A DNA stretch of 64,000 nucleotides, from the NCBI GenBank assembly GCA_032881465.1, contig CP126168.1:1-64000 (forward strand), in the 5' to 3' direction. Of this stretch, positions 49,801 to 57,813 are shown piece by piece; position 1 is the stretch's first letter; each line of letters starts with the position of its first letter. The notes beneath the pieces are model-generated. The model was not told the origin of the DNA and did not search any database. It saw only the letters and a list, made by a program, of their open reading frames with translations. Origin of the DNA: Parvibaculaceae bacterium PLY_AMNH_Bact1 (GTDB taxonomy: Bacteria > Pseudomonadota > Alphaproteobacteria > Parvibaculales > Parvibaculaceae). Position numbers and translations under genes: made by a program.

Positions 49801-52800
49801 TCAAAGACGGTGTGAGCCTGGACCATGAAGCTGAATCTTCAGTCGCAGTCGAGGTCACGACGACCGATAGCGAGGGTGCGACTTACTCTGAGACGTTCAC
49901 CATCGCGGTCGGTGATGTGAATGAGGGTCCAAGCGACATTGCTCTGTCGAACAGCTCCGTTGACGAGAATGCCGCTGGCGCCGTTGTGGGTACGCTTTCC
50001 ACAACAGACGTCGACGCAGGCGATAGCCATACCTATGCAGTCGACGATGCGCGCTTTGAAGTGGTCGGCGGTGAGCTCAAGCTCAAAGACGGCGTGAGCC
50101 TGGACTTCAATACGGATCCCTCTGTCGACGTCACTGTGACAACAACAGACTCCAGTGGTGCTACATATCAGGAAACGTTCTCAGTTTCGGTAGGGGACAC
50201 AAACGATGCTCCAACTGATATCACTCTTGATAATAGCTCCGTTGATGAGAACGCTGCCGGGGCGACTGTCGGCACGCTCAGCACAACGGACGTCGACGCA
50301 GGCGACACACACACTTACGCGGTCGACGATGCTCGGTTCGAAGTTGTCGGTGGGGAGCTGAAGCTCAAAGACGGTGTCTCTCTCAATCATGAAGCTGAGA
50401 GCTCCGTGGCAGTGGAAGTGACGACGACCGATGCCTCTGGCGCGACCTATTCCGAGACCTTCACCATCGCCGTCGGCGATGTGAATGAAGGGCCGTCGGA
50501 CATCTCCCTCAGCAATGCGTCTGTGGATGAGAATGCGGCAGGCGCTGTGGTTGGGTCGCTTTCCACGACTGACGTGGATGCTGGCGATAGCCACACCTAT
50601 GCTGTCGACGATGCCCGCTTTGAAGTGGTCGGCGGAGAGCTCAAGCTCAAAGACGGTGTCTCGCTCAATCATGAAGCTGAGAGCTCCGTGGCGGTTGAGG
50701 TGACCACGACGGATGCCTCCGGCGCGACCTATTCCGAGACCTTCAATATCGCGGTCGGTGATGTGAATGAAGGTCCGAGCGACATTGCTCTATCGAACAG
50801 CTCCGTTGACGAGAATGCCGCTGGCGCTGTGGTTGGGTCGCTCTCAACGACCGACGTGGATGACGGCGATACGCACACTTACGCAGTCGACGATGCGCGC
50901 TTTGAAGTGGTCGGCGGAGAGCTCAAGCTCAAAGACGGTGTCTCCCTGAACCACGAAGCTGAATCTTCAGTCGCAGTCGAGGTCACGACGACCGATAGCG
51001 AGGGTGCGACCTATTCCGAGACCTTCAATATCGCGGTCGGTGATGTGAATGAAGGTCCGAGCGACATTGCTCTATCGAACAGCTCCGTTGACGAGAACGC
51101 AGCCGGTGCTGTGGTTGGATCACTTTCCACGACCGACGTCGACGCAGGCGATACCCATACTTACGCAGTCGACGATGCGCGCTTTGAAGTCGTCGGCGGA
51201 GAGCTCAAGCTCAAAGACGGCGTGAGCCTGGACCATGAGACCGAGTCCTCGGTTGCGGTTGAGGTCACGACGACCGATAGCGAGGGTGCGACCTATTCTG
51301 AGACCTTCACCATCGCCGTGGGTGATGTGAATGAGGGACCAAGCGACATCGCTCTGTCGAATGCGTCTGTGGACGAGAATGCTGCAGGCGCCGTTGTCGG
51401 GTCGCTCAGCACCACGGACGTTGATGATGGTGACACGCACTCCTACAGCGTGGATGATGCCCGCTTTGAAGTCGTCGGCGGAGAGCTCAAGCTTAAAGAC
51501 GGTGTCTCCCTGAACCACGAAGCTGAATCTTCAGTCGCAGTCGAGGTCACGACGACCGATGCCTCTGGCGCAACCTATTCCGAGACCTTCACCATTGCCG
51601 TCGGTGATGTGAATGAGGGTCCAAGCGACATCGCTCTGTCGAACAGCTCCGTTGACGAGAACGTCGCCGGCGCTGTGGTTGGGTCGCTCTCAACGACTGA
51701 CGTAGACGCAGGCGATAGTCACACCTATGCAGTGGATGATGTGCGCTTTGAAGTAGTCGGCGGAGAGCTCAAGCTCAAAGACGGTGTGAGCCTGGACCAT
51801 GAGGCAGAAAGCAGCGTTGCAGTTGAAGTGACGACGACCGATGCCTCTGGCGCGACCTATTCCGAGACCTTCACCATCGCGGTCGGCGATGTGAATGAAG
51901 GCCCAAGCGACATTGCTCTGAGCAATGCGTCTGTCGACGAGAACACAGCCGGTGCTGTGGTTGGCACACTCAGCACCACGGATGTTGATGCTGGCGACAG
52001 CCATACGTACGCCGTGGATGATGCCCGCTTTGAAGTGGTCGGTGGGGAGCTCAAGCTCAAGGACGGCGTGAGCCTGGACCATGAGTCCGAGTCCTCCGTG
52101 GCGGTTGAAGTGACCACGACCGATGCCTCCGGTGCGACCTATTCCGAGACCTTCACCATCGCCGTCGGTGATGTGAATGAAGGCCCAAGCGACATTGCTC
52201 TGAGCAATGCGTCTGTCGACGAGAACACAGCCGGTGCGACTGTCGGCACGCTCAGCACAACGGACGTCGACTCAGGCGACACACACACCTATGCGGTCGA
52301 CGATGCGCGCTTTGAAGTGGTCGGCGGAGAGCTGAAGCTCAAAGACGGTGTCTCTCTCAATCATGAAGCTGAGAGCTCCGTGGCAGTGGAAGTGACGACG
52401 ACTGATGCCTCCGGCGCCACCTACTCCGAGACCTTCACCATCGCCGTCGGCGATGTGAATGAAGGGCCGTCGGACATCTCTCTCAGCAATGCGTCTGTGG
52501 ACGAGAATGCCGCCGGCGCTGTGGTTGGCACACTCAGCACCACGGATGTTGATGCTGGCGACAGCCATACGTACGCCGTGGATGATGCCCGCTTTGAAGT
52601 GGTCGGTGGGGAGCTCAAGCTCAAAGATGGTGTCTCTCTCAATCATGAAGCTGAGAGCTCCGTGGCGGTTGAGGTGACGACGACCGATGCGTCCGGTGCG
52701 ACCTATTCTGAGACCTTCACCATCGCCGTGGGTGATGTGAATGAAGGTCCGAGCGATATTGCGCTCTCTAACACAAGCATTGATGAGAATGCGGCTGGCG

Positions 52801-55800
52801 CTGTGGTTGGGTCGCTTTCCACGACCGACGTCGATGATGGCGACACGCACAGCTACAGCGTGGACGACGCCCGCTTTGAAGTCGTCGGCGGAGAGCTCAA
52901 GCTCAAGGATGGTGTCTCCCTGAACCACGAGGCAGAAAGCAGCGTTGCAGTTGAAGTGACGACGACCGATAACGAGGGTGCGACCTATTCCGAGACCTTC
53001 ACCATCGCCGTGGGTGATGTGAATGAGGGGCCATCAGACATCAGTCTCTCGAATGCCTCTGTGGACGAGAATGCCGCTGGCGCTGTGGTTGGGTCGTTTT
53101 CCACAACAGACGTCGATGCTGGTGACACACACACCTATGCAGTCGACGATGCCCGCTTTGAAGTGGTCGGTGGAGAGCTCAAGCTCAAGGATGGTGTCTC
53201 GCTCAATCACGAGGCAGAAAGCAGCGTTGCTGTTGAAGTGACGACGACCGATGCGGACGGGGCGACTTACTCTGAGACGTTCACCATCGCGGTCGGTGAT
53301 GTGAATGAAGGCCCAACTGATATCTCTCTGTCGAATGCAAGCGTTGACGAGAATGCCGCGGGCGCTGTGGTTGGCACGCTTTCCACAACAGACGTCGACG
53401 CAGGCGATACACACACTTACGCAGTCGACGATGCGCGCTTTGAAGTGGTTGGCGGAGAGCTGAAGCTCAAAGACGGCGTGAGCCTGGACCATGAGTCCGA
53501 GAGTTCTGTGGCTGTGGAAGTGACCACGACCGATGCCTCTGGCGCGACCTATTCTGAGACCTTCTCCATTGCCGTCGGCGATGTGAATGAAGGCCCATCA
53601 GACATTGCTCTGTCAAACAGCTCCGTTGATGAGAACGCTGCCGGGGCGACTGTCGGCACGCTCAGCACAACGGACGTCGACGCAGGCGACACACACACTT
53701 ACGCGGTCGACGATGCTCGGTTCGAAGTTGTCGGTGGGGAGCTGAAGCTCAAAGACGGTGTCTCTCTCAATCATGAAGCTGAGAGCTCCGTGGCAGTGGA
53801 AGTGACGACGACCGATGCCTCTGGCGCGACCTACTCCGAGACCTTCACCATCGCCGTTGGTGATGTGAACGAGGGTCCGTCAGATATAAGTCTGATTGGC
53901 ACGGAGGCCACAACGGTCACGGTGACATTCCAGTCAGAAAGTGCCGGATTTGGGAACAGCCTTGGCATCTACTACAAAGATGAAGATGGGAATCCAGTCG
54001 CCGGTAAAGTGATCTGGACTGATGGCAATGCGCTGACAGAAGGAGATGTTGGTTCGGCTACTCTGGAGGGTGCGACCGCTGAGAATGTTGGTTACTTCCT
54101 TATTCCAGATGGTGCCAACAACAATCCAGGACTCTCCCCAGATACCTCTGTGAACTTTGTTCAGGATGTAGATGGTAACTGGCAGGCCGTTACGGATGAA
54201 GGTGTTCCACTCGTTGGCACAGACGCAAACGTCTTTTTCTCTGGTGGGGCGGAGTTGAACGCTGACGGTGTCGATCACACGGTCGAAAATGGCGATGAGA
54301 TCGGCTTCGAAGATATGATCGACAATGGAGACATGGACTTTGGTGATATGGTTTTCACCACAGACGTGCAGCAGATCGACGCTCTGACCATTAACGAGAA
54401 TGACGCTGGGGCCGTCGTAGGCACTCTTTCTACCTCAGACGTGGATGATGGTGATAGCCACACCTATACTGTGGACGATCCCCGTTTTGAAGTGGTGGGC
54501 GGTCAGCTGAAACTCAAAGATGGTGTGAGCCTGGACTATGAAGGGGAAGGAAACTCCTATACCGGGCAGACCAAGACCATTGATGTGAACAATTTCACTG
54601 ATACAAATGATGGCTTCACCGTTACTGCGCAGAATGTCGTCGGTGGTGTCCTGACGGAAGCCTCCGCATCGAATGTTTCCACTCTCTTTGGGAACAGTAT
54701 CGGCGCCAGTGGTTCGATTTCTGACACAGACAGCGGTCACGAGGAGCAAATCGGCTATGACAAGGCCTCAGGTTTGTCTGAAAGTCTGATTGTAGATTTT
54801 GATCACGAAGTTGAATCAATGAGTTTCGACTTTGAGCACCTTTACACAAACTCTCACGGCGAGAATGCGCATTGGGCGGTGTATGACGACGGTGTGTTGG
54901 TAGCGGAAGGCGACTTCACTGAGCAGGGGTCGGGCAGCGGTTCTGGGACGATCAATATCGATCCGGGCGTGACATTTGACCAGGTCAAATTTACGGCGAA
55001 GCTGCAGTCGGATACCTCAGACGGGTCGGATTTTACCGTCTCAGCAATCACCTTTACCGAAGCTGATATTGTCGACCCTGCAACAATTGACGTCGTGGTG
55101 ACATCAACTGACTCCGGCGGTCTTTCTGTCGATGAAACGTTCACCGTGTCGGTAGGAGATGTTTCCGAAGGCCCGGTCATGCTCTGGAGCGAAGATTTCT
55201 CAGGCGTGTCGAATGGTGCGACTTCCGACGCAGGCAACACCGCCTGGAGCGCAAGCGATGCAGGTGCTGATATTATCGGCAATCATGGTGTTGGTAATGG
55301 TGCCTACGAATTTGGGCGGACTACAGATGATGCTTACGATAGTGCATCAAAAGTAGTCTGGAGCAGTGAAGCGATTGATATTTCCGGCCATTCGGAACTC
55401 GATCTGAGCTTCAGCCTCTCTCACCAAGGCGATATGGAGGAAAGTGGCGAGTGGCAGGACACGTTCAAGGCATTTGCTATCATCGACGGTGTCCGAACAG
55501 AGATTTTGGCTCAGGATGGAGATTCTGGAATTCAAGATGTTTACAATTTCCAGGATATCGGAACGGGTTCAACCCTGGTCATAGAGTTTGAGGCGAAAAC
55601 CACTTCCGACGATGAAACATTCAGCATTGACGATATCAAGCTTGTCGCCGATGGGTCGGAGACCGCTCTAACCGAAGTGAACGACCCAGGCGACGCAATG
55701 CCTGACGACGCAGCTACCATTACAGGGAGCTGGCACGACAGCTATCATCAGACCAATGGTACGAGTGGCGATGATGTGATTGCTATGGGATCCGCCGACA

Positions 55801-56354
55801 AGATTGACGGCAAAGATGGTGATGACATTCTCAAAGGCAGCTCGGGCAGTGATGAGATCGAGGGCGGGAGTGGTAACGATGCGCTTTACGGTGGATCGGG
55901 CAACGACGATCTTGAGGGCGAGAGCGGCAACGATCAGTTGTATGGCGGTTCCGGCAATGACGATCTAGATGGCGGAAGCGGAGACGATCTTCTCGTTGGC
56001 GGCTCTGGCGACGACCTTATGTCGGGCGGGTTAGGTGACGATGTCCTGTTCGGCGGCTCTGGTAACGATACCATGACCGGTGGAGATGGTTCGGATCTCT
56101 TCATCTTCCAGACTGGAAACTCTGACGCTGATACCATCAATGGTGGGGTCGGCAGCAGTTGGACCGATACCATTCAGCTGCAGGGCAATGGCGGCGGTGC
56201 GGTGACCATGGATTGGACACTGGAGCTGGATGGCGGATCAATCGAAGGCAGCGATATGGGCTCCTACGACCTCTCCGAAGATGCATCCGGGACCATCACC
56301 TTTGCAGATGGATCGGAAATCTCCTTCGATAATATCGAGCGCATCGAATGGTGA
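46803..56354 (+). CDS. Giant RTX adhesin with cadherin-like repeats, type I secreted
   Basis: This is a 3183-residue cell-surface or biofilm adhesin, very likely exported by the divergent T1SS. There is no N-terminal signal peptide. Residues 1-200 are acidic and low in complexity. Residues 202-2360 hold 23 tandem repeats: 22 of exactly 94 residues (DVNEGPSDISLSNASVDEN type), the first 91. A DUF4114-like region follows (about 2361-2523). A 24th repeat is split by an inserted domain, and a lectin-like domain comes after it (about 2795-2960). Eleven RTX nonapeptides (GGSGNDxLx, nt 55809-56105) bind calcium. The tail ends FADGSEISFDNIERIEW. The start has AGGAAGG upstream; the GTG at 46749 has not. 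Confidence 0.95.
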   Translation: MADETNREDEAEVRNGSENGSSNDDLFIFDEAGAPGKRRDETEADLTGLDSARAADDVTNPNIHMGIERGELDLPEGETRSGVANAGAEPQFSNTDGQVEGERSGAASPRDPLVAADVDSTEQAEAGSGKSVGSSPAAESLLDEPEMDRVAMDIKQSNMDGADIADGALAQNTANVESTFVEPEVPFPGQSADREENASPEEIELSNKSFDENAPGAVVGTLTTNDPGEHTYQVNDARFEVVDGVLKLKPGLSLNHEAEPSVSLSVTITDEGGLSFTQDFTLLVGDVNEDPSDIALSNSSVDENAAGAVVGSLSTTDVDDGDTHSYAVDDARFEVVGGELKLKDGVSLNHEAESSVAVEVTTTDSEGATYSETFNIAVGDVNEGPSDILLSNASVDENAAGAVVGTLSTSDVDDGDTHTYAVDDARFEVVGGELKLKDGVTLNHEAESSIAVEVTTTDSEGATYSETFTIAVGDVNEGPSDISLSNASVDENAAGAVVGTLSTTDVDDGDTHTYAVDDARFEVVGGELKLKDGVSLNHEAESSVAVEVTTTDSEGETYSETFNIAVGDVNEGPSDISLSNASVDENAAGAVVGSLSTTDVDAGDTHSYAVDDARFEVVGGELKLKDGVSLDHETESSVAVEVTTTDASGATYSETFNIAVGDVNEGPSDISLSNASVDENAAGAVVGSLSTTDVDAGDSHTYAVDDARFEVVGGELKLKDGVSLNHEAESSIAVEVTTTDSEGATYSETFTIAVGDVNEGPSDISLSNASVDENAAGAVVGTLSTSDVDDGDTHTYAVDDARFEVVGGELKLKDGVSLNHEAESSIAVEVTTTDSEGATYSEAFTIAVGDVNEGPSDISLNNASVDENAAGAVVGTLSTSDVDDGDTHTYAVDDARFEVVGGELKLKDGVSLNHEAESSVAVEVTTTDASGATYSETFNIAVGDVNEGPSDISLSNASVDENAAGAVVGTLSTTDVDDGDTHSYAVDDARFEVVGGELKLKDGVSLDHEAESSVAVEVTTTDSEGATYSETFTIAVGDVNEGPSDIALSNSSVDENAAGAVVGTLSTTDVDAGDSHTYAVDDARFEVVGGELKLKDGVSLDFNTDPSVDVTVTTTDSSGATYQETFSVSVGDTNDAPTDITLDNSSVDENAAGATVGTLSTTDVDAGDTHTYAVDDARFEVVGGELKLKDGVSLNHEAESSVAVEVTTTDASGATYSETFTIAVGDVNEGPSDISLSNASVDENAAGAVVGSLSTTDVDAGDSHTYAVDDARFEVVGGELKLKDGVSLNHEAESSVAVEVTTTDASGATYSETFNIAVGDVNEGPSDIALSNSSVDENAAGAVVGSLSTTDVDDGDTHTYAVDDARFEVVGGELKLKDGVSLNHEAESSVAVEVTTTDSEGATYSETFNIAVGDVNEGPSDIALSNSSVDENAAGAVVGSLSTTDVDAGDTHTYAVDDARFEVVGGELKLKDGVSLDHETESSVAVEVTTTDSEGATYSETFTIAVGDVNEGPSDIALSNASVDENAAGAVVGSLSTTDVDDGDTHSYSVDDARFEVVGGELKLKDGVSLNHEAESSVAVEVTTTDASGATYSETFTIAVGDVNEGPSDIALSNSSVDENVAGAVVGSLSTTDVDAGDSHTYAVDDVRFEVVGGELKLKDGVSLDHEAESSVAVEVTTTDASGATYSETFTIAVGDVNEGPSDIALSNASVDENTAGAVVGTLSTTDVDAGDSHTYAVDDARFEVVGGELKLKDGVSLDHESESSVAVEVTTTDASGATYSETFTIAVGDVNEGPSDIALSNASVDENTAGATVGTLSTTDVDSGDTHTYAVDDARFEVVGGELKLKDGVSLNHEAESSVAVEVTTTDASGATYSETFTIAVGDVNEGPSDISLSNASVDENAAGAVVGTLSTTDVDAGDSHTYAVDDARFEVVGGELKLKDGVSLNHEAESSVAVEVTTTDASGATYSETFTIAVGDVNEGPSDIALSNTSIDENAAGAVVGSLSTTDVDDGDTHSYSVDDARFEVVGGELKLKDGVSLNHEAESSVAVEVTTTDNEGATYSETFTIAVGDVNEGPSDISLSNASVDENAAGAVVGSFSTTDVDAGDTHTYAVDDARFEVVGGELKLKDGVSLNHEAESSVAVEVTTTDADGATYSETFTIAVGDVNEGPTDISLSNASVDENAAGAVVGTLSTTDVDAGDTHTYAVDDARFEVVGGELKLKDGVSLDHESESSVAVEVTTTDASGATYSETFSIAVGDVNEGPSDIALSNSSVDENAAGATVGTLSTTDVDAGDTHTYAVDDARFEVVGGELKLKDGVSLNHEAESSVAVEVTTTDASGATYSETFTIAVGDVNEGPSDISLIGTEATTVTVTFQSESAGFGNSLGIYYKDEDGNPVAGKVIWTDGNALTEGDVGSATLEGATAENVGYFLIPDGANNNPGLSPDTSVNFVQDVDGNWQAVTDEGVPLVGTDANVFFSGGAELNADGVDHTVENGDEIGFEDMIDNGDMDFGDMVFTTDVQQIDALTINENDAGAVVGTLSTSDVDDGDSHTYTVDDPRFEVVGGQLKLKDGVSLDYEGEGNSYTGQTKTIDVNNFTDTNDGFTVTAQNVVGGVLTEASASNVSTLFGNSIGASGSISDTDSGHEEQIGYDKASGLSESLIVDFDHEVESMSFDFEHLYTNSHGENAHWAVYDDGVLVAEGDFTEQGSGSGSGTINIDPGVTFDQVKFTAKLQSDTSDGSDFTVSAITFTEADIVDPATIDVVVTSTDSGGLSVDETFTVSVGDVSEGPVMLWSEDFSGVSNGATSDAGNTAWSASDAGADIIGNHGVGNGAYEFGRTTDDAYDSASKVVWSSEAIDISGHSELDLSFSLSHQGDMEESGEWQDTFKAFAIIDGVRTEILAQDGDSGIQDVYNFQDIGTGSTLVIEFEAKTTSDDETFSIDDIKLVADGSETALTEVNDPGDAMPDDAATITGSWHDSYHQTNGTSGDDVIAMGSADKIDGKDGDDILKGSSGSDEIEGGSGNDALYGGSGNDDLEGESGNDQLYGGSGNDDLDGGSGDDLLVGGSGDDLMSGGLGDDVLFGGSGNDTMTGGDGSDLFIFQTGNSDADTINGGVGSSWTDTIQLQGNGGGAVTMDWTLELDGGSIEGSDMGSYDLSEDASGTITFADGSEISFDNIERIEW
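47406..53882 (+). repeat. Tandem array of 23 cadherin-like repeats (282-bp period)
   Basis: The array measures 6477 bp: one diverged 273-bp unit, then 22 units of exactly 282 bp. Units are highly similar in both DNA and protein. Units 11 and 23 share an identical 215-bp block (50235-50449 and 53619-53833) exactly 12 periods apart, a sign of recent gene conversion or duplication. Units differ in a few modular spots, for example SNA/SNS, VDDGD/VDAGD and TDSEG/TDASG. Unit 10 has a diverged second half. Confidence 0.95.
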
Positions 56355-56377
56355 TGCATCGCTGACATTCCAGTCAG

Positions 56378-56408
56378 AAGGGCCGCGCCTCTTGGGTTCG
56401 GCCCTTTT
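56378..56408 (+). terminator. Rho-independent terminator of the adhesin gene
   Basis: AAGGGCCG (56378-56385) and CGGCCCTT (56399-56406) form an 8-bp GC-rich stem followed by TTTTGCTTT. It lies 24 bases after the adhesin stop codon. Confidence 0.75.
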
Positions 56409-56492
56409 GCTTTCCTGCCTTTCGAAAAGGAAGAGCCCCTGTTAGGTTGAAAAAAGCCGGGAGGGATAACCCTCCGAACTATGGGGGGAACC

Positions 56493-57806
56493 ATGGCAGA
56501 GACGACGAGCGCTGAAGCGTCAGCAGGCAACTTCATCACGCCGGCCTATCGACGGTATGCGCTTGGCATTTTGACGGTGGTCTATTCGGTCAATTATGTG
56601 GACCGCCAGATCCTTTCGATCCTGTTGGACCCGATCAAGCTTGAACTCTCCCTGAGCGACACCCAACTGGGCCTCCTTTTTACGACTTTCGGCATCTTCT
56701 ACGCGACCTTGGGGCTTCCCATCGCCATGTTGGCCGACCGGACCAACCGCCGAAACGTCATCACCGCCTCTATGACCATCTTCTCTGGCATGACCGCAGC
56801 CTGTGGCCTTGTAACCAGCTTCTGGCAGCTCATGATTGCGCGCATCTTAGTTGGCGTGGGTGAGGCGGGATCCAGCCCACCCTCGCACTCCATGATTGCA
56901 GATCTCTATGAGCCCAAAACACGCGCGACCGCTCTCGCGATCTTCTCTTTGGGCGTCAATATCGGCATCTTCATCGGCTTTTTGGTCGGCGGCTTTGTGG
57001 CGCAGATGTATGATTGGCGTACGGCTTTCTTTGTTGTCGGTCTACCTGGGTTGGTTCTTGCTGGCCTTGTGCATTTTTCGCTAAAGGAGCCACCAAGAGG
57101 GCATTCAGAGGGACGAACGGATCAAGGGCATCTGGAGGAGGCACCGGGCATCATGGAAGTCCTTCGCTTCCTGCTGACCCAACCAGCCTTCCGTCACATA
57201 GCCGCAGGCGCTACGCTGGTTTCGTTTGTGGGATACGGAGCCGTGGCCTGGTTGCCGCCTTTTCTCGGACGATCACATGGAATGGAACTTGGAGATATTG
57301 GCCTTGCTCTGGCTTTGATCATCGGCATTGCTGGTGGCCTTGGCACCTATGGCGCAGGCTTCCTGGCAGACAAGCTCGGACAAAAGGATATCCGCTGGTA
57401 CATGTGGGTTGTGGCAGCCGCCGGTGTGATCGCTTTTCCGTTCGGCGTTAGTGTGTATCTGTCTGAAGATCTGACCTGGACGCTCGGCCTGTTCATTGTG
57501 CCGGCAGCGGCTGGGTCGCTTTACCTCGGGCCAAGCCTTGCCATGACTCAAGGGTTGGCGCGGCTGAAGATGCGGGCTGCAGCCTCTGCTCTTCTCCTGT
57601 TCATTTTGAACATTATCGGCCTGGGCCTTGGGCCACAGGCTGTCGGTATTGTCAGTGACCTTCTGGAGCCCACTTATGGTGTTGAGTCACTGCGCTATGC
57701 GCTCTTGATCATGACCCCTCTGGGCCTCTGGGGGTCGTTGCACTTCTTCCTCGCCGCCAGAACTCTGGGCGATGGACTGGAGAGGGCAAAGGCCCTCCCC
57801 GCCTAA
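56493..57806 (+). CDS. MFS transporter (spinster-like)
   Basis: The 437-aa protein has about 12 transmembrane segments and the MFS signature after helix 2 (ADRTNRRNVI, a variant of DRxGRR). Typical spinster-like motifs are VNYVDRQILSILLDPIKLE and GVGEAGSSPPSHSMIADLYE. Helix 5 has GVNIGIFIGFLVGG. The likely cargo is a small organic or lipid-like molecule; family members range widely. The ATG at 56493 has GGGGGGA six bases upstream. It is convergent with a second MFS gene of another family. Confidence 0.9.
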   Translation: MAETTSAEASAGNFITPAYRRYALGILTVVYSVNYVDRQILSILLDPIKLELSLSDTQLGLLFTTFGIFYATLGLPIAMLADRTNRRNVITASMTIFSGMTAACGLVTSFWQLMIARILVGVGEAGSSPPSHSMIADLYEPKTRATALAIFSLGVNIGIFIGFLVGGFVAQMYDWRTAFFVVGLPGLVLAGLVHFSLKEPPRGHSEGRTDQGHLEEAPGIMEVLRFLLTQPAFRHIAAGATLVSFVGYGAVAWLPPFLGRSHGMELGDIGLALALIIGIAGGLGTYGAGFLADKLGQKDIRWYMWVVAAAGVIAFPFGVSVYLSEDLTWTLGLFIVPAAAGSLYLGPSLAMTQGLARLKMRAAASALLLFILNIIGLGLGPQAVGIVSDLLEPTYGVESLRYALLIMTPLGLWGSLHFFLAARTLGDGLERAKALPA

Positions 57807-57813
57807 GGCTGAC

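Noticed and set aside
47498-53492. Several long ORFs on the minus strand within the adhesin repeats
   Set aside because: They repeat with the 282-bp period because they are antisense frames of the tandem repeat; they have no start signals or family features.
47406-53882. Regular spaced repeats resembling a CRISPR array
   Set aside because: The period is 282 bp, in frame, and encodes protein repeats of an adhesin; there are no unique spacers.
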